This document shows positions 10,106 through 18,505 of a DNA stretch of 64,000 nt, one piece after another. The notes beneath the pieces were generated by a model. It was given only the letters and a program-made list of their open reading frames with translations, was not told the origin of the DNA and searched no databases. The first letter of the stretch is position 1; each line of letters begins with the position of its first letter. The translations under genes were made by a program, and so were the position numbers. Source of the stretch: a bacterium (GTDB taxonomy: Bacteria > Chloroflexota > Dormibacteria > Aeolococcales > Bog-877); contig JAJYPP010000007.1 of the NCBI GenBank assembly GCA_021795235.1, positions 1-64,000 on the forward strand, written 5' to 3'.

Positions 10106-10440
10106 TGGCCAACTGGTTTCTGAGGGGCCTGTGCCGGGGAGTGGTGACCACCAGGTACCCGAGACGAGCGGACCCATCAGCCGCCGACCTGCCCGGGCCG
10201 CCAACCTTTGACGGGCGCCAAATGGACCAGGCGCTAGCCAGGCTGTTGGTGAGCGTCTGTCCGAGCGCGGCGCTGAGCCTGGAGGCCGATCTGTTGGTGC
10301 TCGACATCTCGACCTGCACCGCGTGTCAGCGCTGCCTGCCTGTAGCCGGCCGCGCCGGGCGGCCCAGTGCCAGATTCGAGTGGGCAGCTCGGGACCGCCG
10401 TACGCTGAGAGTCGAGTTCCCGCTGGGTGGTTCCCGATGA
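10105..10440 (+). CDS. Ehr/Hyf complex 1, small ferredoxin-like subunit with one recognisable [4Fe-4S] motif
   Basis: 111 aa; VCPSAA...STCTACQRCLPVAG; N-terminus FLRGLCRGVVTTRYP matches the N-terminal domain of the 16110-16955 fusion protein. Confidence 0.75.
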   Translation: MANWFLRGLCRGVVTTRYPRRADPSAADLPGPPTFDGRQMDQALARLLVSVCPSAALSLEADLLVLDISTCTACQRCLPVAGRAGRPSARFEWAARDRRTLRVEFPLGGSR

Positions 10441-10988
10441 GAGCTGACGCCTTGTCACCGCCGAGGACTGGTCACGAGGGCATTCGGGGGGGCCTCGAAG
10501 CGGTCCCAATCAGCGAAGCTGCCGCACGGCTGAGACGACGCTCGGTACAGCTCTTCGGCCGCAGCCTGCACATCCGGACGGTTGACACAGGTTCCTGTGG
10601 TGCTTGCGAATCTGAGCTGAGGCTACTCGCGTCGCCCCGCTACGACTTCCACAGACTGGGACTGTTCTTTACGCCCTCACCTCGTCATGCGGACTGCCTG
10701 ATGGTGACCGGGCCCGGAACGCTGGCGATGGACCACGCCCTCCTGACGACTTACGAAGCCATGCCCGATCCCAAGATCGTGGTCGCCGTCGGCGCTTGTC
10801 CCATGGGTGGTGTCTTCGGGCCCGATGAGTACAGTCACGGGGACCTGAGCGGCCAGCTCCCGGTGGATGTCTACATTCCGGGATGTCCGCCGAGTCCCCT
10901 GGCTCTGATCCAGGGCCTGCTCCTAGCCTTAGATCGTGTCCACCCAGAGACGGGCGGGGGGCGGCCCCTGAGGACAGGCAATGAGTGA
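10437..10988 (+). CDS. Ehr/Hyf complex 1, NuoB/HycG-like small subunit
   Basis: LHIRTVDTGSCGACESELRLLASPRYDFHRLGLFFTPSPRHADCLMVTGPG...VGACPMGGVFG...PVDVYIPGCPPSPLALIQGLL; four cluster-N2-type Cys retained. ATGA overlap with the preceding gene. Confidence 0.9.
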   Translation: MRADALSPPRTGHEGIRGGLEAVPISEAAARLRRRSVQLFGRSLHIRTVDTGSCGACESELRLLASPRYDFHRLGLFFTPSPRHADCLMVTGPGTLAMDHALLTTYEAMPDPKIVVAVGACPMGGVFGPDEYSHGDLSGQLPVDVYIPGCPPSPLALIQGLLLALDRVHPETGGGRPLRTGNE

Positions 10989-12996
10989 GCCGACCACCGT
11001 CTTGTTGGTGGCCATAGGGCTGCTGTGGGCCGCGGCAGGCACCTGGGCCGCACTGGTGCGGAGTGGGATCGGGCTGAGGGTGGCGGCCGGCTTGTCATTT
11101 GCGGGCGGCGCGGCCGCGCTCACGGCTGGGGTCATGGAGCTCGTGGACCACGCCGTGGTTCGAGTCGAGTTGTCCTCAGGAGTCGCAGGCGCGGTGGCCC
11201 TTGTGCTCACCCCGTTGGGGGCGGTCTTTCTGGTGGCACTGGGATTGGTGGCGATGGCGATTGCCGCCAACGTCCCGCGTTCCCACCGAGCGGGTCCGGG
11301 CACCGGGACCTATCTGGTCGCCTATCACCTGGCGCTGGTGGCGAGTCTGCTTATCCTCCTGGCCGGAACGGTAACAGTGTTCCTGGTCGCCTGGGAGACC
11401 ATGACCGCGGCCAGCTACATCGTGGCCTTGAGGCACCACCGAGCTCGCGGGGTCACCCACGGGGCGTTCCTCTTCATTGCCCTGGGCGAGGTTGGATTCG
11501 CGATGGTGGTCGCCGCGTTTGCGATTCTGGCAGTGCGCACCGGCAGCCTCGACTTCGCGGTCATCCACAGCCACGCGCGCCAAGTCGGTAGTGGCTGGGA
11601 AGACGCCGTGTTCCTGCTGGTTCTGCTCGGCTTCGCGTTCAAGGCCGGCTTCATACCGCTGCACCTGGCGCTGCCGGAGGCCGATCCGGTCGCTCCCCCG
11701 GATGGGGCTGCCTTCCTCTCGGCGATCGTGACCAAGCTGGCGGTCTATGGGATCTGCTTGGTGAGCTTCAGGCTCTTGCCTTCAGGACCCGTTTGGTGGG
11801 GGCTGACCGCCATGTCCCTGGGCGCCGCGTCGGCGGTTCTAGGCGTTCTGTACTCACTCATGGAGCGCGACTGGAAGAGGTTTCTCGCCTATTCGACAAT
11901 TGAGAACTTGGGCATCATCCTTATCGCGGTGGGGGGAGCCCTGACATTCATGGAGTCCGGGCAGCCAGCGATCGCCGCCCTTCTGCTGATCGCAGGCCTC
12001 TATCACGTGCTGAATCACTCGACCTACAAGGCCCTGCTCTTCCTGCAGGCAGGGGTCGTGGAGGCTGTCACTGGGCTGCGGGACCTGGACCGGCTCGGCG
12101 GGCTGATGCGACGTATGCCGAGAACCGCAGTGATCACCCTCGTCGGAACCCTGGGAATAGCTGCGCTGCCGCCTCTGAACGGATTCGTCAGTGAGTGGCT
12201 GGTATTTCAAGGCTTGTTCCAGGGGTTCCGCATCCAGAGCCACCTGGTGGCGGTCTTGCTGGTGGTTACGGCGGCCTGCCTCGCACTCACGGGTGGCTTG
12301 GCCGTCAACGCCTTTGCCAGGATGTTTGGCATTCCCTTTCTGGGAATGCCTCGCAGCAACGGGGCCGCCCAGGCCACTGACCAGGGCCAGCCGGTGGTCG
12401 GCGGCGCGCTCCTGGCGGCCGCATGCGTCCTGCTGGCCCTCGGCGCCCCGGTCGTCCTCACTGGCCTCGACGGTGCGGTGGCTTCGGTCACGGGCGTGAA
12501 CATCCTTGCGACACTTGTGGTCCCTGGCCTGACCGTGATCCCGGCGCACACCAATTTCAGCTCCTTCTCTCCAACCTACCTGGCGGTCTGCTTGGTGGCG
12601 ATGCTCGCGGTGCCGCTGCTCTTGGTTCGGCTGAGGCGTCGTGGGGTCTTGGACCGTACCGCCCCCGTGTGGGCGGGAGGCATCTACCGGTTCCGGCCGC
12701 GGATGCAGTACACGGCTACCACTCATGCCAACCCCGTGCGCGTCACCTTCGATGAGCTCTACCGCCCTCATATCGAGGTCACCCGGGCGTCGGATGAACC
12801 CGCCGGGCAGTCGGGCCCCGTGCACTACGGGTTCAGGGTCACACCGCTGTTTGAGCGCTACCTGTATCAGCCCGTGATTCGTCTGGTGGAAGCAGTGGCG
12901 CGGCGTGCTCAGCCAATCCAGTCCGGTGACCTCAATCTCTACTTGCTATATGTGCTGGTGGCAATATTGGCCGCCTACGCGGTGGCAGTGCATTGA
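10981..12996 (+). CDS. Ehr/Hyf complex 1, HyfB antiporter-like subunit
   Basis: 671 aa; VAWETMTAASYIVALRHH, FAFKAGFIPLHLALPEADPVAPPDGAAFLSAIVTKLAVYG, FLAYSTIENLGIIL, LYHVLNHSTYKALLFLQAG. Confidence 0.9.
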   Translation: MSEPTTVLLVAIGLLWAAAGTWAALVRSGIGLRVAAGLSFAGGAAALTAGVMELVDHAVVRVELSSGVAGAVALVLTPLGAVFLVALGLVAMAIAANVPRSHRAGPGTGTYLVAYHLALVASLLILLAGTVTVFLVAWETMTAASYIVALRHHRARGVTHGAFLFIALGEVGFAMVVAAFAILAVRTGSLDFAVIHSHARQVGSGWEDAVFLLVLLGFAFKAGFIPLHLALPEADPVAPPDGAAFLSAIVTKLAVYGICLVSFRLLPSGPVWWGLTAMSLGAASAVLGVLYSLMERDWKRFLAYSTIENLGIILIAVGGALTFMESGQPAIAALLLIAGLYHVLNHSTYKALLFLQAGVVEAVTGLRDLDRLGGLMRRMPRTAVITLVGTLGIAALPPLNGFVSEWLVFQGLFQGFRIQSHLVAVLLVVTAACLALTGGLAVNAFARMFGIPFLGMPRSNGAAQATDQGQPVVGGALLAAACVLLALGAPVVLTGLDGAVASVTGVNILATLVVPGLTVIPAHTNFSSFSPTYLAVCLVAMLAVPLLLVRLRRRGVLDRTAPVWAGGIYRFRPRMQYTATTHANPVRVTFDELYRPHIEVTRASDEPAGQSGPVHYGFRVTPLFERYLYQPVIRLVEAVARRAQPIQSGDLNLYLLYVLVAILAAYAVAVH

Positions 12997-13188
12997 GCAT
13001 GCCGGAGCGTGCATCCTCCCATCGCTCAAGGCCGCGACGCCTGCGGCACACGTCAGCTGCCCGACCCTTCGCCCCGCGACCAGGGCCAACCCCGAACCGG
13101 GGACTATGGTGCCGTAGGCCGCGGCGCACGAGGGGGGGCACTGCGCCCGTGGTCGGCGGCGGCGGTGGGGCCGTACCCCAATCTCCGA

Positions 13189-13533
13189 ATGGAGTTGGAA
13201 CTGATGGGCCGCGGCTGCAGGCTCATGAGCGTGTTGGAGCGTCGCACCCACAAAGCCGCGGGACTCGGCCTCGCCGAGTGCGAGATTCTGGTCAGGGTCG
13301 CGGCGGTCGCATGGGGTACCATCACGATGTCTGGTCTGGCCGTTCAGAGCGGTCTGACGCTGAGTGGAGTGAGCCGGGTGGTGGATCGGCTGGAATGGCG
13401 ATCTCTTGTCGAATGCCACATCGGCGTCAGGGACCGCGGGCAGACCCGGGTGCAGGTGACGGCTTCAGGCGCAGACATCGTGCGCGACCTGCTGGATCTG
13501 CTGGACGATGCCTGCCGCGAGGGTCTGGTGTAG
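13189..13533 (+). CDS. MarR-family winged-helix regulator
   Basis: LGLAECEILVRVAAVAWGTITMSGLAVQSGLTLSGVSRVVDRLEWRSLVECHIGVRDRGQTRVQVTASGADI; start uncertain. Confidence 0.72.
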   Translation: MELELMGRGCRLMSVLERRTHKAAGLGLAECEILVRVAAVAWGTITMSGLAVQSGLTLSGVSRVVDRLEWRSLVECHIGVRDRGQTRVQVTASGADIVRDLLDLLDDACREGLV

Positions 13534-14026
13534 CAGCACAGGTGGCGGCTGGCCGCCACCTGGAGATCCTGGGCGCGGTGGCAAGTGTTGCGCGCGCCAT
13601 CGGAGAATGAGGTCACGACAGCTACAGATCCCAACGTCGTGGGGAACTCTAGAGCCAGCGGCACCATCGACCGATGGATATGTTTGTCCGTACGGTTCGC
13701 CGCCATCCCGTCGATGCTGTGCAGGGCATCCCCACCCCTCTCAGCGGTCTCTTCGAACGGGCAGCCATCGAGGTGGTCACCTGCGACGGTGATCTCCATG
13801 CGTAGCGCTTCCACATCGACGTCAGCAACCGCCAAGGTCACACCTGCCACGGCGACGTCAGAGTCGACCGCCTCCAGGAGGGGCCCCGCCATGGCCCTGC
13901 CCCCGTGGAGAAGTAGGCGGCGGCTGTCCCTTCCGGCGACGCCGCTGGCCCGGGGCCACCGCCGGCCGCGACTTCCACCTGGGTGCCGTGCCCCTTGTGC
14001 AATGCCTGTCATCAGCGACGCCATCC

Positions 14027-16120
14027 CTATCCGTGGATCAGGAGCACCACCACCATGACGGCCACAAGGTACAGCAGGTAAAGACTGACGTTGCCAGCCT
14101 GGATCACCCTCGACCATCTTGAGATGCGCCGGGCGGCGCCTACCAGGGGGCGGTACAAGTAGGTCTCGACCGGCTCCACCACGCGGCGCTCGTAGCGCAC
14201 GGAGTGAGCGTAGTACGGCGCCTGGTGATAGTCCTGCTGGACGGACCTTTGGTCGCCGAAAATGCCTCCGAAGGTGGACCGGAAGAGGTTTGTGAAGGCC
14301 GTGGCCGTGTACTGCATCGATGGGAGAAATGGACGTCCCGCCCCCACCCAGACATCGTGCTCCACCCGCTCGCGCCGACCGAGGAAGTGGATGACGACCG
14401 CGACCAGGGCGATGATCGCCAGCAGGCTCAAGCAGATGTAGGTCGGGGAGATGAACGAGTAGCCGAAGCTGGTGGGAGTGATCACCACGCCGTTGCCGGG
14501 CAGGATCTGGCTCAGGAATGTTCCGCCCAGCCGCACCGGCAAGGCGAACTGCGCGGGGTGCAGGAATAAGGGGGGCAGCATCGCGTTCAGGAGTCCTGGC
14601 ACCCGGGTCGCTCCGCTCGCAGAGGTGGCAGCCGCGCCGATTCCGATCGCGGGCACCAGTGCGGTGATCACGGCCGCACCGGCGGTGATCAGCATCCCCA
14701 GCCGCATGGTGCGAGGGACCTCTCGAGCGTTGCGGGCATCGCGGCTCCTGGGAGCGCCCAGGAAGGCGGCTCCGAACACCCTGAGGTAGGCGGTGGTGGC
14801 CAAGGCGAAGGTCAAGGTCAGCAGCATGCCGGCGCCGGCCATGTAGAGCCGACTCTCGGGAGTGTCCAGAATGCGGGCCCGAATCAGCATCTGCAGGCCC
14901 AGCCACTCGGTTTGGAAGCCATTCAAGGGCGGGATTCCAGCCAGCCCCATGGCGCCCACGAAAAACAGCAGGGTCGCCCAGCGCATCCGCCTGGCCAGGC
15001 CCCCCAGGCGATCCAGGTCCAGTCCGTGGGCGGCGACATCGACGCACCCGGCGCCCATGAAGGCGGTGCTCTTCAGGAGGGCATGGTACAGGGCGTGCAG
15101 AATGGCCACCACCAAGGCGGCCGCGCCGAGGAGGGCCTGATGGCTGCTGGTAAAGACCAGCGCCAGGCCCACCATCGCGATCATGAAGCCCAAATTCTCC
15201 ACCGTGCTGTAGGCCAGCATGCGTTTGAGGTTGGGCACCAGCAGCGAGAAGAGCACGCCATAGACGGCGGTGATGACGCCCACTCCCAAGGTGAGATATC
15301 CCCACCACGCGGCGGGGGGACCGAGCAGGGTGACCACGGTCAGGATCATCCCGTAGACTCCCATCGCGACCACGATGCCTGACAGCGCCGCGGACACATT
15401 GGCTGGTGCTGCGGGATGGGCTTCCGGAAGCCAGCCCTGCAGCGGCACCAGTCCCGCCTTCACTCCGAACCCGACCAGGAAGAGCACAAAGGCTGCGGAT
15501 GCGATGCCGGCGCTGAGGTCCGGGTGCTGGGCGAGGGCCGTGAAGGTGACCCCGGTCCTCAGGGCTCCGATGGCCAGAAACCCGACGGCCATGGCGATGA
15601 ATCCGATCTTGGACAGAGCCAGCATCAGAAAGGCTGCCTGGGGTCGCCCCGGGCGGTCGAACTCCACGGTCACCAGCACGTAGGTGGAGATGACCATCAC
15701 CTCCCAGGCCAGCAGGAAGGTGAAGGCGTTGGCCGCTGCCAGCACCAAGATGGTGGCGGCGAAGGTGACGTTGAGAAGGCAGTGCACGCAGGCCTGGCGG
15801 AGGACTCCGCCCACGTGCGGGGTGTAGCCGGCGCTGAACAAGGAGACGCCGGTCCCCACCAGCCCGGTGAGCAGCAGGAAGGTTGCCGCCAGCGGCGTGG
15901 CACTGAACGCGAATCCTCCCAGCGGAGTGCTGATGGGCAGCGTCACCTGGGCCCTGGCGCCGCCCAGCCAGGTGGCGGCGGTCGCCACCACCAGAACTCC
16001 GCCCACCACCCCTGACGCCGCGGAGAGGTCAGCGAACCCGCGCCATCTGAGGACCCCCAGGCCGGTCAGACCAGCGATGGTGTAGCAGGCCAACGCTGCC
16101 CACAGGAGCTCAAGTGCCAC
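14027..16120 (-). CDS. Ehr/Hyf complex 2, HyfB antiporter-like subunit
   Basis: 697 aa; LLAWEVMVISTYVLVTVEF, FGVKAGLVPLQGWLPEAHPAAPANVSAALSGIVVAMGVYG, MLAYSTVENLGFM, LYHALLKSTAFMGAGC. Confidence 0.9.
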   Translation of the reverse strand: MALELLWAALACYTIAGLTGLGVLRWRGFADLSAASGVVGGVLVVATAATWLGGARAQVTLPISTPLGGFAFSATPLAATFLLLTGLVGTGVSLFSAGYTPHVGGVLRQACVHCLLNVTFAATILVLAAANAFTFLLAWEVMVISTYVLVTVEFDRPGRPQAAFLMLALSKIGFIAMAVGFLAIGALRTGVTFTALAQHPDLSAGIASAAFVLFLVGFGVKAGLVPLQGWLPEAHPAAPANVSAALSGIVVAMGVYGMILTVVTLLGPPAAWWGYLTLGVGVITAVYGVLFSLLVPNLKRMLAYSTVENLGFMIAMVGLALVFTSSHQALLGAAALVVAILHALYHALLKSTAFMGAGCVDVAAHGLDLDRLGGLARRMRWATLLFFVGAMGLAGIPPLNGFQTEWLGLQMLIRARILDTPESRLYMAGAGMLLTLTFALATTAYLRVFGAAFLGAPRSRDARNAREVPRTMRLGMLITAGAAVITALVPAIGIGAAATSASGATRVPGLLNAMLPPLFLHPAQFALPVRLGGTFLSQILPGNGVVITPTSFGYSFISPTYICLSLLAIIALVAVVIHFLGRRERVEHDVWVGAGRPFLPSMQYTATAFTNLFRSTFGGIFGDQRSVQQDYHQAPYYAHSVRYERRVVEPVETYLYRPLVGAARRISRWSRVIQAGNVSLYLLYLVAVMVVVLLIHG

Positions 16121-16955
16121 GGCCGTCCTCCCCGCGATCGTGACCGTAGCGTTCCTCGGCCCGGTCTATTGCCAGCAGCAGGCCGTGGAGCATTGCCTGC
16201 GGGGTGGGTGGGCACCCGGGCACGTAGGTGTCCACCGGCAGCAGGCGGTCCAGCGGTCCCTTGGTCGTGGGCCCATGGGCAAAAACGCCTCCGCTGACGG
16301 CGCAGGCGCCGGCCGCGATCACCAGCTTGGGCTCCGGGATGGCCCTGTACGTCTCCAGTAGCGGCTCCTCCATGTTCGCGGTCACGACCCCGGTCACCAA
16401 TAAGGCGTCGGCATGGCGCGGGGTGGGGGTGAAGAAGAGCCCCAGGCGGTGGAGGTCGACGTAGGGCGAGCCCAGCATCTGCAGCTCCGACTCGCAGCCG
16501 TTGCAGGAGCCGGCATCGACGTGGCGGATGTGCAGGGAGTGGCGAAACAGCCGGTACGCTCGTCGCTGGACCTGGGCTGCCTCCCGCCGCAACGCAGCCG
16601 GAGCCGGAGGCTGCCCATCCTGCCAGCTCAAGACCATCTGCAGCCGACCTCGGTCACGCACAGCTACCCGGGGATCCGCGACAGACTGGAAGGCCTCTGG
16701 CAGGAGCCGTGTGCACCGGCCGCACATGACGCAGGCGCCGGCATCGAAGCGAAGTTCACCGTTCTCGTGGGTCCCTGTGGCCGAGATCGCATCGGTCGGG
16801 CACAGAGCCGCGGCCGACAGGGCCTTCGACCCGGTCAACTTCTGCCAGTGCAGCGCGACGGTGGAGCCGGCCTGCTCTTCGGCGACGGCCCTGGGATCCG
16901 GAAACCGGGTGGTCCTGATGCCGCGGCGCAGACCGCCCACGATCCAGCGACTCAT
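16110..16955 (-). CDS. Ehr/Hyf complex 2, ferredoxin-like domain fused to NuoB/HycG-like small subunit
   Basis: MSRWIVGGLRRGIRTTRFPDP...LCPTDAISATGTHENGELRFDAGACVMCGRCTRLLPEAF fused to LHIRHVDAGSCNGCESELQMLGSPYVDLHRLGLFFTPTPRHADALLVTG...AGACAVSGGVF...YVPGCPPTPQAML. Confidence 0.88.
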   Translation of the reverse strand: MSRWIVGGLRRGIRTTRFPDPRAVAEEQAGSTVALHWQKLTGSKALSAAALCPTDAISATGTHENGELRFDAGACVMCGRCTRLLPEAFQSVADPRVAVRDRGRLQMVLSWQDGQPPAPAALRREAAQVQRRAYRLFRHSLHIRHVDAGSCNGCESELQMLGSPYVDLHRLGLFFTPTPRHADALLVTGVVTANMEEPLLETYRAIPEPKLVIAAGACAVSGGVFAHGPTTKGPLDRLLPVDTYVPGCPPTPQAMLHGLLLAIDRAEERYGHDRGEDGRGT

Positions 16956-18505
16956 CGATCGAACTCCGCATGGGAGAGGGCGAAGCTGGCCTCGATGACG
17001 GGAAAGTCGGTGAGATTGTTGCCGCTGGCGCAGGCGTGCGCGAAGGGGTGCCAGTTGACGACTGCCGGCGGGCGAGCCCGCCAACTGATCACCAACCCCT
17101 CCGCGTCCAGGGTCACGAAGTGCAACGCCTGGCCGCCTGGAGCCTCTGCCCAGCCGAGCGCCGAACCCGGTCGAGCCGGGGCCACCTCGGGTGGATGGGT
17201 ATCGGCCGGCCATCCCTCCAGGAGCTGAGTGATTATGGCCAAGGACTGTTCCAACTCCAGGGCATGGACCTGGTATCGGGCCTTGGCGTCGCCATCGGCG
17301 AAGACTGGCACCTGGAATTCGACTTGGGAATAGGCCGCGTACGGGTGGTCGCGCCGAACGTCGCGGTCGATGGCACTGGCCCTGCCCACGGGACCGACCA
17401 GGTAGTGCTCGGCGGCGTACTCAGGCTTTAGGAAAGCGGTGCCCTCCAGCCGGTCCACGAAGGTTGACGTCTCCTGCAGAAGGTTGCGCAGACGCCGGGT
17501 GTGCGTGATCCAATCACTCACCTGCTGGTGCAGCCACTCGCGGGCGGGACTTTCCGGCACCACCTCGGTCCCTCCCAGGCGCAGCACGCCCCGTAGGTAT
17601 CGATGTCCTGACATCCTTCCCGCGGCTCGCAGCACTTCTTCCTTGAGGAGGCCGTACTGGGCCCCAGCGACCAGTAGTCCGGTGGCTTCGGCCAGCCGCC
17701 CGATGGTGCCCAGATGGCTGTGTACACGCTCCATCTCGGCAAAGAGGGTGCGGGTGAACTCTTCTGGCGGCGCGACGACCGCTCCCATCGCGCGTTCGGC
17801 GGCCCTGCTGAAGGCAAGCGCATTGGCAAAGCACGAAGTGCCGGCCAGCCGCTCGGCGAGCTGGACGACATCGGCCGCCGGTCGACCCTCTGCCAGCCGT
17901 TCCAGCCCGCGGAACTTGAAGCCGAAGCTCATGTCGACCACCACGATGTCCTCACCTCCCGAGGCGAAGGAGAACCCTCCCGACTCCTGGGGCCCGCTGC
18001 GAACCGGGCCCAGCGGCAGATGGAAGACCCCTTGGCCGGTGACCGCCGGCCGGCCCGTCACTTCGCTGTGCCGCGGGGACTCTCCAGTGTGGAGATGGGT
18101 CCGAGCTCGGGAGGAGCGGTGCCCGGTAGCTTCCGGCTGCCGCAGCGGAGCGGGTGCCGGGTGCCCCAGAGGAGCCAGACCGTGCATCTCGAGGATATCG
18201 CGCTCGTACCAGCTGGCCGCGTGCGAGGATGCTATGAGGCTCGGGAACTCGGGCTGGCTGAGATCCGTGTGCACGATCAGCCAGGTCGGGTCTCCGGGAA
18301 CCTCCAAGATCGCGGTCAGGCGGGGCTGCCGGCCCACTGGGGTGGTGGCGAACCAGTCCGCCAGCCCAGCGACCTCCACCAGGTGGCCGAGCCGGACCTC
18401 TAGATCCTGCTCCTGGCAGAGGGATACCAGTTCATCCCGCGATCCGGCCCGCACGTCGAATCCCGCCGAGTCGGCCGCCGCTCGCGCGCTGGGAGCCGAG
18501 GTCAC
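16952..18505 (-). CDS. Ehr/Hyf complex 2, fused 30/49-kDa (HyfG-like) large subunit without Ni-binding Cys pairs
   Basis: FRGLERLAEGRPAADVVQLAERLAGTSCFANALAFSRAAE, LFAEMERVHSHLGTIGRLAEATGL, C-terminus LTDFPVIEASFALSHAEFDR. Confidence 0.88.
   Translation of the reverse strand: MTSAPSARAAADSAGFDVRAGSRDELVSLCQEQDLEVRLGHLVEVAGLADWFATTPVGRQPRLTAILEVPGDPTWLIVHTDLSQPEFPSLIASSHAASWYERDILEMHGLAPLGHPAPAPLRQPEATGHRSSRARTHLHTGESPRHSEVTGRPAVTGQGVFHLPLGPVRSGPQESGGFSFASGGEDIVVVDMSFGFKFRGLERLAEGRPAADVVQLAERLAGTSCFANALAFSRAAERAMGAVVAPPEEFTRTLFAEMERVHSHLGTIGRLAEATGLLVAGAQYGLLKEEVLRAAGRMSGHRYLRGVLRLGGTEVVPESPAREWLHQQVSDWITHTRRLRNLLQETSTFVDRLEGTAFLKPEYAAEHYLVGPVGRASAIDRDVRRDHPYAAYSQVEFQVPVFADGDAKARYQVHALELEQSLAIITQLLEGWPADTHPPEVAPARPGSALGWAEAPGGQALHFVTLDAEGLVISWRARPPAVVNWHPFAHACASGNNLTDFPVIEASFALSHAEFDR

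Noticed and set aside
13344-15308. 654-aa minus-strand ORF across MarR and HyfB2
   Set aside because: Mostly an alternate frame of HyfB2 and antisense of MarR; Arg/Gly/Pro-rich translation typical of high-GC shadow ORFs. The 13.55-14.02 kb part is somewhat less biased but matches nothing I recognise.
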